Below, piece after piece: positions 43,183-50,972 of a DNA stretch of 64,000 nucleotides. Source of the stretch: Streptomyces broussonetiae (GTDB taxonomy: Bacteria; Actinomycetota; Actinomycetes; Streptomycetales; Streptomycetaceae); the NCBI RefSeq assembly GCF_009796285.1, contig NZ_CP047020.1, positions 8,494,001 through 8,558,000 of the forward strand, given 5' to 3'. Every line of letters starts with the position of its first letter. Within the stretch, counting starts at the first letter, position 1. The notes beneath the pieces were generated by a model. It was not told the DNA's origin, did not search any database, and saw only the letters and a list, made by a program, of their open reading frames with translations. A program made the position numbers and the translations under genes.

Positions 43183-43835
43183 GTGCGGGACTGAGGGAGT
43201 TCGAATCCGAGGGCCTCGGCCGCCGCGTCCGGCGTCGGCTGGGCCCACAGCGCGGCGACCGCCTCGTGCGTGGACAGCGACCGTAGTTCGGCGCGGTCCA
43301 GGTAGAGGGTGCCGTCGAGGTGGTCGGTCTCGTGCTGGACGATCCGGGCCGGCCAGCCGGTGATCGTCTCGTCCAGCTCGCGGCCCTGCCCGTCCTGGCC
43401 GCGCAGCCGTACCTCGGCGTGCCGGGCCACCACGGCCTGCCAGCCCGGTACGCTCAGGCAGCCCTCGTAGAACGCGGCGCGCGCGGTGCCGACGGGTTCG
43501 TACACCGGGTTGACCAGGACCCGGAACGGCTGCGGAACGCGGCCCCGGGCCACGGCGACCTCCTCGGGCACCGGGGCCGGGTCCTCGATGACGGCGATCC
43601 TCAGCGGCACGCCGACCTGGGGAGCGGCGAGGCCCACCCCGGGAGCGGCGTGCATGGTGACGCGCAGGGCCTCGACGAAGCGGGCCAGCAGGGCGGGGCC
43701 GAGCTGGCCGTCGTACGGCTCGGCGCCGCGCCGCAGCACCGGCTGTCCGGCGGCGACGACGGGCAAGGGGCCGCCGGCAGCGAGGAGTTCCTCGACCTGT
43801 TCGGCGAGTTGTGCCTGATCACGGGAGGGTGCCAT
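43167..43835 (-). CDS. def: Peptide deformylase
   Basis: This 222-residue deformylase removes formyl from nascent peptides. The three motifs are intact: GVGLAAPQVG, EGCLSVPGW and QHETDHLDG, supplying the Cys and two His metal ligands and the catalytic Glu. The N-terminal extension of about 30 residues is common in actinobacterial paralogues. Streptomyces carry several def genes, so this may be a secondary one. Its end overlaps the convergent oxidoreductase. Confidence 0.93.
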   Translation of the reverse strand: MAPSRDQAQLAEQVEELLAAGGPLPVVAAGQPVLRRGAEPYDGQLGPALLARFVEALRVTMHAAPGVGLAAPQVGVPLRIAVIEDPAPVPEEVAVARGRVPQPFRVLVNPVYEPVGTARAAFYEGCLSVPGWQAVVARHAEVRLRGQDGQGRELDETITGWPARIVQHETDHLDGTLYLDRAELRSLSTHEAVAALWAQPTPDAAAEALGFELPQSRTQLSR

Positions 43836-43927
43836 CGCGCCAGGATGCCATGCCCCCCGCCGCTCCCGGGGTGTTCGCATGCCGTGGGCCCGGTCCCCGT
43901 ACGGGAACCGGGCCCATGAGGTGCCCG

Positions 43928-44287
43928 TCACTCCTGCGGGAAGTCGCCCGCCAGTGCCGAGGCGATCCGCAGATGGCGCTCCGCCTCCTCGTGCCGGGAC
44001 TGCCGCTCGAGGGTGCGGCCCAGCAGCAGCCGGGCGTAGTGCTCCACCGGGTCGCGCTCGACGATGATGCGCAACTCGGCCTCTGCGCGGCGCAGTTGGG
44101 CCGAGTGGTAGTAGGCGCGGGCCAGCAGCAGCCGGGGTCCGGTCTGCTCCGGCACCTCCTCGACCAGCCCGGTCAGCACACGCGCCGCGCTCGCGTAGTC
44201 CTTGGCGCCGAAGAACTGCTGTGCCCGCTCCCAGCGCTCGGCGGGCGTGCCGTGGTCGTAGTACGTGGTCTCCACTCGCGTCTCCAC
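43928..44287 (-). CDS. Tetratricopeptide repeat protein
   Basis: This 119-residue helical protein contains about three TPR units, with WERAQQFFGAKDYASAARVL, LLLARAYYHSAQLRRAEAEL and YARLLLGRTLERQSRHEEAERHL each showing the TPR spacing. It probably mediates protein-protein contacts. The GTG at 44287 has AAGGAGG nine bases upstream. It is the third gene on this strand after the MarR pair and is followed by deformylase. Confidence 0.85.
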   Translation of the reverse strand: METRVETTYYDHGTPAERWERAQQFFGAKDYASAARVLTGLVEEVPEQTGPRLLLARAYYHSAQLRRAEAELRIIVERDPVEHYARLLLGRTLERQSRHEEAERHLRIASALAGDFPQE

Positions 44288-44337
44288 TGATGACCTCCTT
44301 CGGCGGCCTCAACGGAAGGTGGTCATTGAATATTCCA

Positions 44338-44793
44338 CTAACTGTTCCGTGTAATCGCAGCGGCCAGCTCCGCGTCGGCCCGCTCGGTGATCAGGGTGAG
44401 TACGCGGCCGGTCACCGCCCGGTCCTCCTCGGAGATGCCCGCGTAGATCCGGGCGCTGACCGGGGCGGTCTCGGCGGAGGTCGTGGCGTACAGCTTCCGT
44501 CCCGCGTCCGTGGCGTGCACGTGGGACGGCTCCTCGGCGGACACCAGGCCGGCGCCCATCAGCGCCTCGAGCGCGCGGTGCGCCTCGGCCTCGGTGACCT
44601 TCACCGCGCCGACGACCTCGGCGACCAGTGCGGCCCGCTCGACCGGGCGGTCGGCCACCGCGGTGAGCCGGAGGGTGACGGACCGGAGGAAGTCGATCCC
44701 GTGCGGGGCGAGGACGCGCTCCAGGACGGCACGCGAGGCGTAGTGGGCGAGGGCGATGACACGCGGGTCGACTCGCGGTGCGGTGGTGGTCAT
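44338..44793 (-). CDS. MarR-like winged-helix protein
   Basis: This 151-residue protein has a winged-helix core read from TLRLTAVADRPVERAALVAEV through ALEALMGAGLVSAEEPSHVHATDAGRKL. It resembles MarR-type regulators more than any enzyme. Its ATG overlaps the stop of the upstream MarR gene (ATGA), so the two could act as a pair or heterodimer. The ligand is unknown. Confidence 0.7.
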   Translation of the reverse strand: MTTTAPRVDPRVIALAHYASRAVLERVLAPHGIDFLRSVTLRLTAVADRPVERAALVAEVVGAVKVTEAEAHRALEALMGAGLVSAEEPSHVHATDAGRKLYATTSAETAPVSARIYAGISEEDRAVTGRVLTLITERADAELAAAITRNS

Positions 44794-45278
44794 GACTGCT
44801 CCGTCTCGTGATCGGTGGTGCCGAACGGGTCAAGCGGTGCGTCGAGCAGGGCGCCGAGGTCGCGCGTGAACTCCCGTGCGCGCGGGCTGTCGAGTCCGCC
44901 GAGCGGCGCCAGCAGCTGCCGCAGCAGTCCCTGGACGACGTCGATCGCCTGCTCGGTGACCTCGCGTCCCCGCGCCGTGAGCGTGAGCTGGACGGCACGC
45001 GGGTCGTCGGGGTCGCGGATGCGCTCCAGCAGGCCGGCCGACTCCAGACCGCGGGCCAGCTTGGAGACGTAGAGGGCCTCCAGGCCGGTGTGGTCGGCGA
45101 GCCGGCGCTGGCTGGGCCGCAGGCCGGAGCGGTGCATGCCGTACAGCGAGGCCACCAGGGAGTACTGCGCGTGGGTCAGCCCCAGCGGGGCCACCGCGCG
45201 GTCCACCGCGACCCGCCACTTCATCGACAGCCGCCACACCAGGAAGCCCGGCGTGGCTCCTTGGGAACCGTTGCTCAT
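44790..45278 (-). CDS. MarR-family regulator
   Basis: This 162-residue MarR protein has PLGLTHAQYSLVASLYGM, the recognition helix region PSQRRLADHTGLEALYVSKLARGLESAGLLER and the wing DPDDPRAVQLTLTARGREV. It is probably a dimer. Two tandem 15-base repeats lie 11-40 bases upstream of the start, suiting autoregulation. The downstream MarR-like gene is coupled by a 4-base overlap. Confidence 0.9.
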   Translation of the reverse strand: MSNGSQGATPGFLVWRLSMKWRVAVDRAVAPLGLTHAQYSLVASLYGMHRSGLRPSQRRLADHTGLEALYVSKLARGLESAGLLERIRDPDDPRAVQLTLTARGREVTEQAIDVVQGLLRQLLAPLGGLDSPRAREFTRDLGALLDAPLDPFGTTDHETEQS

Positions 45279-45288
45279 GAGAGATACC

Positions 45289-45318
45289 GTACATGGCTAC
45301 TATGTACATGGCTACTAT
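45289..45318. promoter_or_regulatory. Tandem 15-base repeats upstream of the MarR gene
   Basis: GTACATGGCTACTAT occurs twice without a gap (45289-45303 and 45304-45318), just upstream of the MarR start. It is A+T rich for this genome and probably overlaps the promoter and operator. Confidence 0.6.
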
Positions 45319-45358
45319 TTTTCCGGACTCCGGACCACGAGTTCCGCCGGGGCGAAAC

Positions 45359-45396
45359 GGACCTGCCGGGGGCGAGCAGCGGCCTCCGGCAGGTCC
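45359..45396 (-). terminator. Hairpin terminator after the universal stress gene
   Basis: GGACCTGCCGG at 45359-45369 pairs perfectly with CCGGCAGGTCC at 45386-45396 across a 16-base loop. It follows the universal stress protein stop on the minus strand and precedes the MarR promoter. Confidence 0.6.
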
Positions 45397-45403
45397 GGCG
45401 GCG

Positions 45404-45835
45404 TCAGGACCGGTCCGCGTCCTGCGGCGCCAGCAGGATCGCCGTCCCGCTGGCGTGCGCCACGGCGTCGCTGATCCGCGGGTTGAACAGTGCCTCCACG
45501 GAGCCGCGGTGATGCGGGCTCAGCACGATGAGGTCGGCGCCGAACTCCTTGGCCGACTCGGCGATGGTGGTGGCGATCTGGGTGGTCAGGCCGGTGGCGA
45601 GCGCGCCCTCGGTCTTGATGCCCAGGTCGCGCAGGGTCGCCACGGCCTCGTCGAGCACCGCCTGGGCTTCGTCGTCGTCCTCCAGCGCGACGACCGTGGC
45701 GAGCGTGGCGGCGGACGCGACGACATGCAGGACCCGGACCTCGGCGTCGGCCGGCCCTGCCAGTTCACCCGCCAGCCGTACGGCGGAGTGACGGGCGGGA
45801 CTGGAATCGACGGCGACCAGGATGCGCTGGAACAT
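45404..45835 (-). CDS. Universal stress protein
   Basis: This 143-residue UspA-fold protein has the start RILVAVDSSPARHSAVRLAGELA and the end ADLIVLSPHHRGSVEALFNPRISDAVAHASGTAILLAP. The nucleotide-binding GxxGxx(9)G(S/T) motif is altered to HHRGSVEALFNPRISDAV, so ATP binding is doubtful. GGAAGAAGAG precedes the ATG. It stands alone. Confidence 0.88.
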   Translation of the reverse strand: MFQRILVAVDSSPARHSAVRLAGELAGPADAEVRVLHVVASAATLATVVALEDDDEAQAVLDEAVATLRDLGIKTEGALATGLTTQIATTIAESAKEFGADLIVLSPHHRGSVEALFNPRISDAVAHASGTAILLAPQDADRS

Positions 45836-45991
45836 GACTCTTCTTCCTCTAGCTCCGCGAGCTGACGTACGACGCCGACGGTCCGGCGTCACCAGTGGCA
45901 ACCTCCCCGAGGACGGCGGACTTCCCGGTTTCGGTGTGGTGATCGTCCCAACCGCCGGTCCATGCGCGGCGGGCGCGATTACCGTGCTGTC

Positions 45992-47386
45992 ATGCCCCAG
46001 GAACTCCCGGTCCGCGCGCTGACCGACCGTCTCCACCGCGATCTGCCCGAGGGACGTGTCGTCACCGACCGCGCCGTGCTGGCGGGTTACGCGCACGACG
46101 AGGCCGAATGGGCACCCCACGCACTGCCTGTGGCGATGGTGCGGCCACGGACCGCCGAGGAGGTGCGGGCGGTCGTCCTCGCCTGCCTCGACCACGCGGC
46201 CCCGGTGGTCCCCCGCGGTGCCGGCACCGGTCTGTCCGGCGGCGCGAACGCCGTCGACGGGGCGGTCGTGCTGTCCACCGAGGCCATGACGGCCATCAGA
46301 CGCATCGACCCGCTGGAGCGGCTGGCGGTCGTCGAACCGGGCGTCGTCAACGAGGACCTGCGTACCGCCTGCGCCGCATACGACCTGTGGTACCCGCCGG
46401 ACCCGGCCAGCGCCCGCTGGTCCACCATCGGCGGCAACGTGGCCACCAACGCGGGCGGACTGTGCTGCGTGAAGTACGGCGTCACACGCGACTACGTGCT
46501 GGGGCTGGAGTTCGTCACCGGCACCGGCGAACTCGTCCGGGTCGGCCGCCGTACCGCGAAGGGCGTCGCCGGCTACGACCTCACCTCACTGATGGTCGGC
46601 TCCGAGGGCACCCTCGGCGTCATCACCGAGGTGACGCTGCGGCTGCGGCCCAGCCGGCCGCCGGAGCACACGGTCGCCGGGTACTTCTCGTCCGTCGTGG
46701 ACGCGGGACGCGCGGTCGCCGCGGTGGCCGCCGCCGGTGTGACCCCCTCGGCCCTCGAACTCATCGACCGGCACTGTCTTCAGGCCGTCGACGCCTGGAA
46801 GCAGATGGGACTGTCCGCCGACGCGGACGTCGTCCTGCTCGGCCGCACCGACGCGCCGGGCCCGGCGGGACAGGAGGAGGCCGAGGCCATGCTGCGCTGC
46901 TTCGAGGGCGCGGGCGCCACCTGGGCGGCCCGCTCCACCGACCCGCAGGAGGCGGACGCACTGTTCGAGGCGCGCCGGCTCGCCTACCCGGCCCTGGAGC
47001 GGCTGGGCCCGGTGCTCACCGAGGACATCTGCGTACCCAAGTCCGCCGTCCCGGAGATGCTCGGCCGGATCGAGGCCATCGCCCAGCGGCACGACACGCT
47101 CATCGCCAACATCGCGCACGCCGGTGACGGCAATCTGCACCCGCTGCTCATCACGCCGCCCGGCGACCAGGCGGCACGGGAGCGGGCGCAGGCCGCCTTC
47201 CACGAGATCATCGCCGAGGCGCTGGCGCTGGGCGGCACGGTCACCGGCGAGCACGGGGTGGGTCTGCTCAAACGGGACGGACTGCGGGCCGAGCTGGGCC
47301 CGGCGGTGATGGCCCTGAACCGGGCCGTCAAGGACGCCCTCGACCCCCGTGGCCTGCTCAACCCGGGCAAGGTGACCGGCCGCTGA
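45992..47386 (+). CDS. FAD-linked oxidase (glycolate/D-lactate dehydrogenase type)
   Basis: This 464-residue oxidoreductase belongs to the VAO/PCMH fold (GlcD-like). The FAD-binding half has VVPRGAGTGLSGGANAVDGAVVLS and TIGGNVATNAGGLCCVKYGVTRDYVLGLE then GVAGYDLTSLMVGSEGTLGVITEV. The C-terminal half has HAGDGNLHPLLI and GGTVTGEHGVGLLKR, which bind the carboxylate. D-lactate, glycolate or 2-hydroxyglutarate are possible substrates. It is followed 27 bases later by an OsmC gene. Confidence 0.9.
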   Translation: MPQELPVRALTDRLHRDLPEGRVVTDRAVLAGYAHDEAEWAPHALPVAMVRPRTAEEVRAVVLACLDHAAPVVPRGAGTGLSGGANAVDGAVVLSTEAMTAIRRIDPLERLAVVEPGVVNEDLRTACAAYDLWYPPDPASARWSTIGGNVATNAGGLCCVKYGVTRDYVLGLEFVTGTGELVRVGRRTAKGVAGYDLTSLMVGSEGTLGVITEVTLRLRPSRPPEHTVAGYFSSVVDAGRAVAAVAAAGVTPSALELIDRHCLQAVDAWKQMGLSADADVVLLGRTDAPGPAGQEEAEAMLRCFEGAGATWAARSTDPQEADALFEARRLAYPALERLGPVLTEDICVPKSAVPEMLGRIEAIAQRHDTLIANIAHAGDGNLHPLLITPPGDQAARERAQAAFHEIIAEALALGGTVTGEHGVGLLKRDGLRAELGPAVMALNRAVKDALDPRGLLNPGKVTGR

Positions 47387-47413
47387 GGCGGCCCGCGGCG
47401 TAGGGTCGCCGAC

Positions 47414-47848
47414 ATGACCGAAACCTCCCTGCGCTCCGTCACCGTGGAGCGCACCAGCACCGGCCACTTCGTGGCGACCAACGTACGCGGCGGCACGGTC
47501 TCCTTCGGCACCGGCGCCGCAGGAGACACCGAGTTCACCCCGGTCGAGCTGCTGCTCGCGGCGCTCGGCGGCTGCACGGCCGTCGACGTGGACGTCGCGA
47601 CCAGCCGGCACGCGGAGCCCACGGTCTTCACCGTCGCCGTGCAGGGCACCAAGGTCGACGACGAACTCGGCAACCGCCTCACCGACCTCGCGGTGACCTT
47701 CCACGTCACGTTCCCGGACGGCGAGGGCGCCGAGCGGGCCCGGGCGATCCTGCCCCGGGCGGTGAAGACCTCCCACGACCGTCTGTGCACCGTCAGCCGC
47801 ACGGTGGAGACGGGAACGCCCGTGCGGGCCACGGTCGAGCAGGCCTGA
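47414..47848 (+). CDS. OsmC-family peroxide-type thiol protein
   Basis: This 144-residue protein has the OsmC two-cysteine arrangement: Cys54 in ELLLAALGGCTAVDVD and Cys124 in SHDRLCTVSRTV. OsmC/Ohr proteins reduce organic hydroperoxides; this YhfA-like branch is less well defined. It follows the FAD-linked oxidase closely and may be co-transcribed. Confidence 0.88.
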   Translation: MTETSLRSVTVERTSTGHFVATNVRGGTVSFGTGAAGDTEFTPVELLLAALGGCTAVDVDVATSRHAEPTVFTVAVQGTKVDDELGNRLTDLAVTFHVTFPDGEGAERARAILPRAVKTSHDRLCTVSRTVETGTPVRATVEQA

Positions 47849-48038
47849 CGAGTCGAGCGGGCCTGAGAGGAGGACCCGGAATGTAACGGCGGGGAACGCC
47901 AAGATCATCCGAATTGCCGTGCATTCCGGACCGTTTGCTGCGGCCGTGTGTCGGCCTCATGGCGGCAGCGGCGGGAGCCTGGCCTTCCCCGCAAGGTACG
48001 AACCAAGCTGATGATCACACCTTGGGGAGGTGCCGCGG

Positions 48039-48193
48039 ATGGCACGCTATGTGCTGCGCAAGGCAGCCGGCTGGCTCCTGATGATCGTGGTCGCGGCCAA
48101 CGCGGCCGCTACGCGGTGAAGAAGGGCCTCGCCAACGTCGGCGCGACCATCTTCCTCAACCCGCTCCCGGAGACGGTCGGCTGGGAGAAGTGA
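48039..48193 (+). pseudogene. Remnant of a peptide-type ABC permease gene
   Basis: GGGGAGG precedes an ATG at 48039 that opens MARYVLRKAAGWLLMIVVAAN, which looks like the first helix of a DppB-type ABC permease, but the frame stops at 48119. A second frame from about 48101 gives RYAVKKGLANVGATIFLNPL and PETVGWEK before a stop at 48193. The two pieces are in different frames and far too short. I read this as a deletion-truncated gene; the origin of the second piece is not identified. The 524-base gap 47849-48372 holds nothing else I can support. Confidence 0.5.
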
Positions 48194-48372
48194 CCCGGCT
48201 CGCGGGCGCCGTCGGCCGACGCGCGCACATCCCCGGCGTCGTCGCGCACCTCACGTCGTGCTGCGGACCGACACCAGGGTGCCGGCCCCTCGCTCCCGTA
48301 GGGTTCCGGCGGAACGTGGACGTGTGGTGTCGTCGTGCCGAGCGGCACGGGTGCGAGAAGCCGAGGAGAGTC

Positions 48373-48954
48373 ATGGACGCAGGGGCCTGGGACGAGCGCT
48401 ACCGTTCCGCCGAACGCGTGTGGTCGGTGGAGCCGAACGTATGGGTGGTCCGGGAGCTGGCGGGCCTTGAGCCCGGGCGGGCGCTGGACCTGGCCGCCGG
48501 GGAGGGGCGCAACGCCCTGTGGCTGGCGGACCGCGGCTGGCGCGTCGACGCGCTGGACTTCTCCCCGGTCGCCGTGGGCCGCATCAAGGACGCGGCAGCG
48601 GGACGGGCGGTGAAGGCGGCGGTGGCCGACGTCACGCGGTACGAGCCCGAACAGGGCGCCTACGACCTCGTCCTCCTCTCCTACCTCCACCTGCCGCGGC
48701 CGGAGGCGGAGAAGGTTCTGCAGAGTGCCGCCCGCGCCGCCCGGCCCGGCGGCACCCTCCTCCTGGTCGGCCATGACGCCGACAACCTGGAGCACGGCAC
48801 CGGAGGCCCACAGGACCCCGGTGTGCTGACCAGCGTGGAATCGGTGCGCGCGGTGTGGGACCAGTGGGCGGACATCGTCGTTGCCGAGGTGGCCCAGCGC
48901 CCCGTCGACACGGCCGTCGCCCTCGACACGGTCGTCCGCGCCGTCAGGCGCTGA
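48373..48954 (+). CDS. Class I SAM-dependent methyltransferase
   Basis: This 193-residue TehB-like methyltransferase has WDERYRSAERVWSVEPNVWV, the SAM loop ALDLAAGEGRNALWLADRGWRVDALDFSPVAV and LVLLSYLHLPRPEAEKVL. Members are often annotated as tellurite-resistance or thiopurine-type methyltransferases; the substrate is uncertain. GAGGAGAG precedes the ATG at 48373. Confidence 0.88.
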   Translation: MDAGAWDERYRSAERVWSVEPNVWVVRELAGLEPGRALDLAAGEGRNALWLADRGWRVDALDFSPVAVGRIKDAAAGRAVKAAVADVTRYEPEQGAYDLVLLSYLHLPRPEAEKVLQSAARAARPGGTLLLVGHDADNLEHGTGGPQDPGVLTSVESVRAVWDQWADIVVAEVAQRPVDTAVALDTVVRAVRR

Positions 48955-49250
48955 ACCCGCCGCTCGTCCCTGCCCCGAAGGCAGGACCGTCCGGTAGGCC
49001 CCGCACCGGGGCCGGGCCATGGCGCCCGCCCGACCGCGGCAGCCGAGTGGGTGGACGGAGGCCGGCGGCACCAGCCTCCCGTCTCCGGACGGCGGTCATG
49101 GCCGCGACGAACCAGCTGCGCGCCGACGCCGGCAAGGAGCGGCTGCCGCGCATCGCCCGAACGGCCCGTTCGGCGCGCGTACGGCCTCCTTCCGGGTTCT
49201 CGTGGTGAACACCACTACGCACGACCCGGGTGTCCATCAGCGGAGGCGTC

Positions 49251-49919
49251 ATGCGGTCCCGATCCACGCTGTCCCGCATCGCCATGTCGCTGATCCTTGC
49301 CGTCGGGGCCCTGATGAGCGGCTGCACCAGTGTTCCGCCCCAGTCGTCGATGATGTCGTCGCCGTCAACCTCGCCCTCGCCCTCGTTCGCCACGGGTGCT
49401 GCTCTCAGCGAGTCGGCGCAACTGGTCAGCCACAACGGGCTGCTGCGGGCGGACCTCGTCGTGGAGCGGCGGCGCGTGAACCCAGGCGGCCACGCGCTGT
49501 CTTCGACTTCCCCAGCCGAGGTGCTGTTCAAGTCCGCGGTCGGACACATGGCCGGTACGGCCGCCCCGGCGCAGCGCGGCCAAGCCCTCGCCGGGCTGTT
49601 CCTCGCCTCCTGTCCCGGCCTGGCGCTGCTGCCCGTCGGCCTGGGCGTCGCCAGCCGCACCATGAGCCTGTCGGATGCGGCGACTTGGTTCACCGCCGTC
49701 GTTCCGGCACTGCTCGCGCCCGTCGCCGTACGGGCGAGCCGGCACGGCCCCGGCTGCGCCGCGAAGGCCGGTGCCTGCCAAGGCCGCGCCCGGCTGTGCG
49801 TGGTTCGGGCTGAAGACGCCGGCTCAGCGCACCCGACCCCGGGCCTTCAGCGGCACAGCCGGCAGTTCCGGCGCAGGCAACGGCTCCCCGTCGTACCCCT
49901 TCACTTCCCCGAACCGTGA
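49251..49919 (+). pseudogene. Chimeric open frame: lipoprotein start joined to MFS fragment
   Basis: GGAGG and an ATG at 49251 open a lipoprotein signal (MRSRSTLSRIAMSLILAVG then LMSGC) with a Ser/Pro linker. From about 49560 to 49725 the same frame reads RGQALAGLFLASCPGLALL then PVGLGVASRTMSLSDAATWF, which resembles two late helices of an MFS transporter. The end runs antisense into the pirin gene. The mixture suggests a fusion of two decayed genes, though translation is possible from the intact start. Confidence 0.5.
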
Positions 49920-50789
49920 CCCGCTCATCCACTCCTCGCGAGCCTGCACGATCTCCTCCTGGGTGCGTCCGACGAAGTTCCACCACATGACCAGCTCCTC
50001 GGCGAACGGCTCGCCGCCCAGCAGCATGATCCCGGCGTCCGACTCGGCCCGCAGCGGCAGTTCGGTGCGGCCGCAGCCGAGGTAGAGCATCGAGCCGGGC
50101 AGCACCGGCACCCCGTCCACGTGCACCTCGCCGGACATCGCCAGCACGCCGTACTCGAAGTCCGGTTCCAGGGGCAGTCGGACGTCGGCACCCCGGGACA
50201 GGGCGAGGTCCGCGCCGACGATCGGGGTGTACGTCGTACCGGGGGAGACCGAGCCGTCGAGGCCGCCGAGGATCACCGTGGCGGTCAGGCCGGGCGCGGT
50301 GACCGTGGGCAGGTCCGGGTGGTACTCGAACGCCGGGTCGGCGTGGCGGTGTTCGTCCGGCAGCGCGACCCACAGCTGGGCGCCGTGCAGGAGGCGGGCG
50401 TGCGGGCGCGGGCTCTCCTCGGAGTGGCTGATCGCACGCCCCGAGGTCATCAGGCCCAACTGACGGGGCAGGATCGTCTGCAGGCTGCCCGTGGAGTCGC
50501 GGTGCAGCACCTCGCCCGCGTGCAGCCAGCTCACCGTCTGCAGGCCGATGTGCGGGTGCGGCGGGACCTGCATGCCGGGCTCGTGGGCGATGTCGTCGGG
50601 ACCGTAGTGGTCGACGAAGGCCCACGCGCCGATCATGCGCCGGCCGAGGTTGGGCAACAGCCGGCGCACCTCGGTCGACCCGCCCAGCTTCACATGACGG
50701 GGGCTCAGCAGCTCGCGCACGGGTTCGGCGACGACGAATCCACGGCCGCCGCAGAGACTGGGCACGGGCGCGCGGTCAAGGTTGCTCAT
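49824..50789 (-). CDS. Pirin-family protein
   Basis: This 321-residue bicupin has the N-terminal metal site PPHPHIGLQTVSWLHAGEVLHRDSTG and the LMTSGRAISHSEESP strand that define pirins. The C-terminal cupin has ELVMWWNFVGRTQEEIVQAREEW. Bacterial pirins are iron-binding and some have quercetinase activity; the substrate is not known here. It is divergent from the MFS transporter gene. Confidence 0.9.
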   Translation of the reverse strand: MSNLDRAPVPSLCGGRGFVVAEPVRELLSPRHVKLGGSTEVRRLLPNLGRRMIGAWAFVDHYGPDDIAHEPGMQVPPHPHIGLQTVSWLHAGEVLHRDSTGSLQTILPRQLGLMTSGRAISHSEESPRPHARLLHGAQLWVALPDEHRHADPAFEYHPDLPTVTAPGLTATVILGGLDGSVSPGTTYTPIVGADLALSRGADVRLPLEPDFEYGVLAMSGEVHVDGVPVLPGSMLYLGCGRTELPLRAESDAGIMLLGGEPFAEELVMWWNFVGRTQEEIVQAREEWMSGSRFGEVKGYDGEPLPAPELPAVPLKARGRVR

Positions 50790-50905
50790 GCCGCCCAACC
50801 TAGCGGCCGGCGGTCCGGGTTGCCGGGCGGACGGGCCACCGAACTCGCGAACGGAGTCCGTTCAGGGGCCGTCACCCGATGTGGGGGAACGGTGATACCA
50901 CTTGG

Positions 50906-50927
50906 GTGAGTCAATCAACTGACTTAC
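50906..50927. promoter_or_regulatory. Inverted repeat upstream of the MFS transporter
   Basis: GTGAGTCA (50906-50913) and TGACTTAC (50920-50927) form an inverted repeat with one mismatch and a six-base spacer. The position, about 46 bases before the MFS start and inside the divergent gap, fits a MarR- or TetR-type operator. Confidence 0.5.
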
Positions 50928-50972
50928 ATTCGGGTGGAGCATGCCGACCGTGTCCCCGATGGAGGCCCGCCC

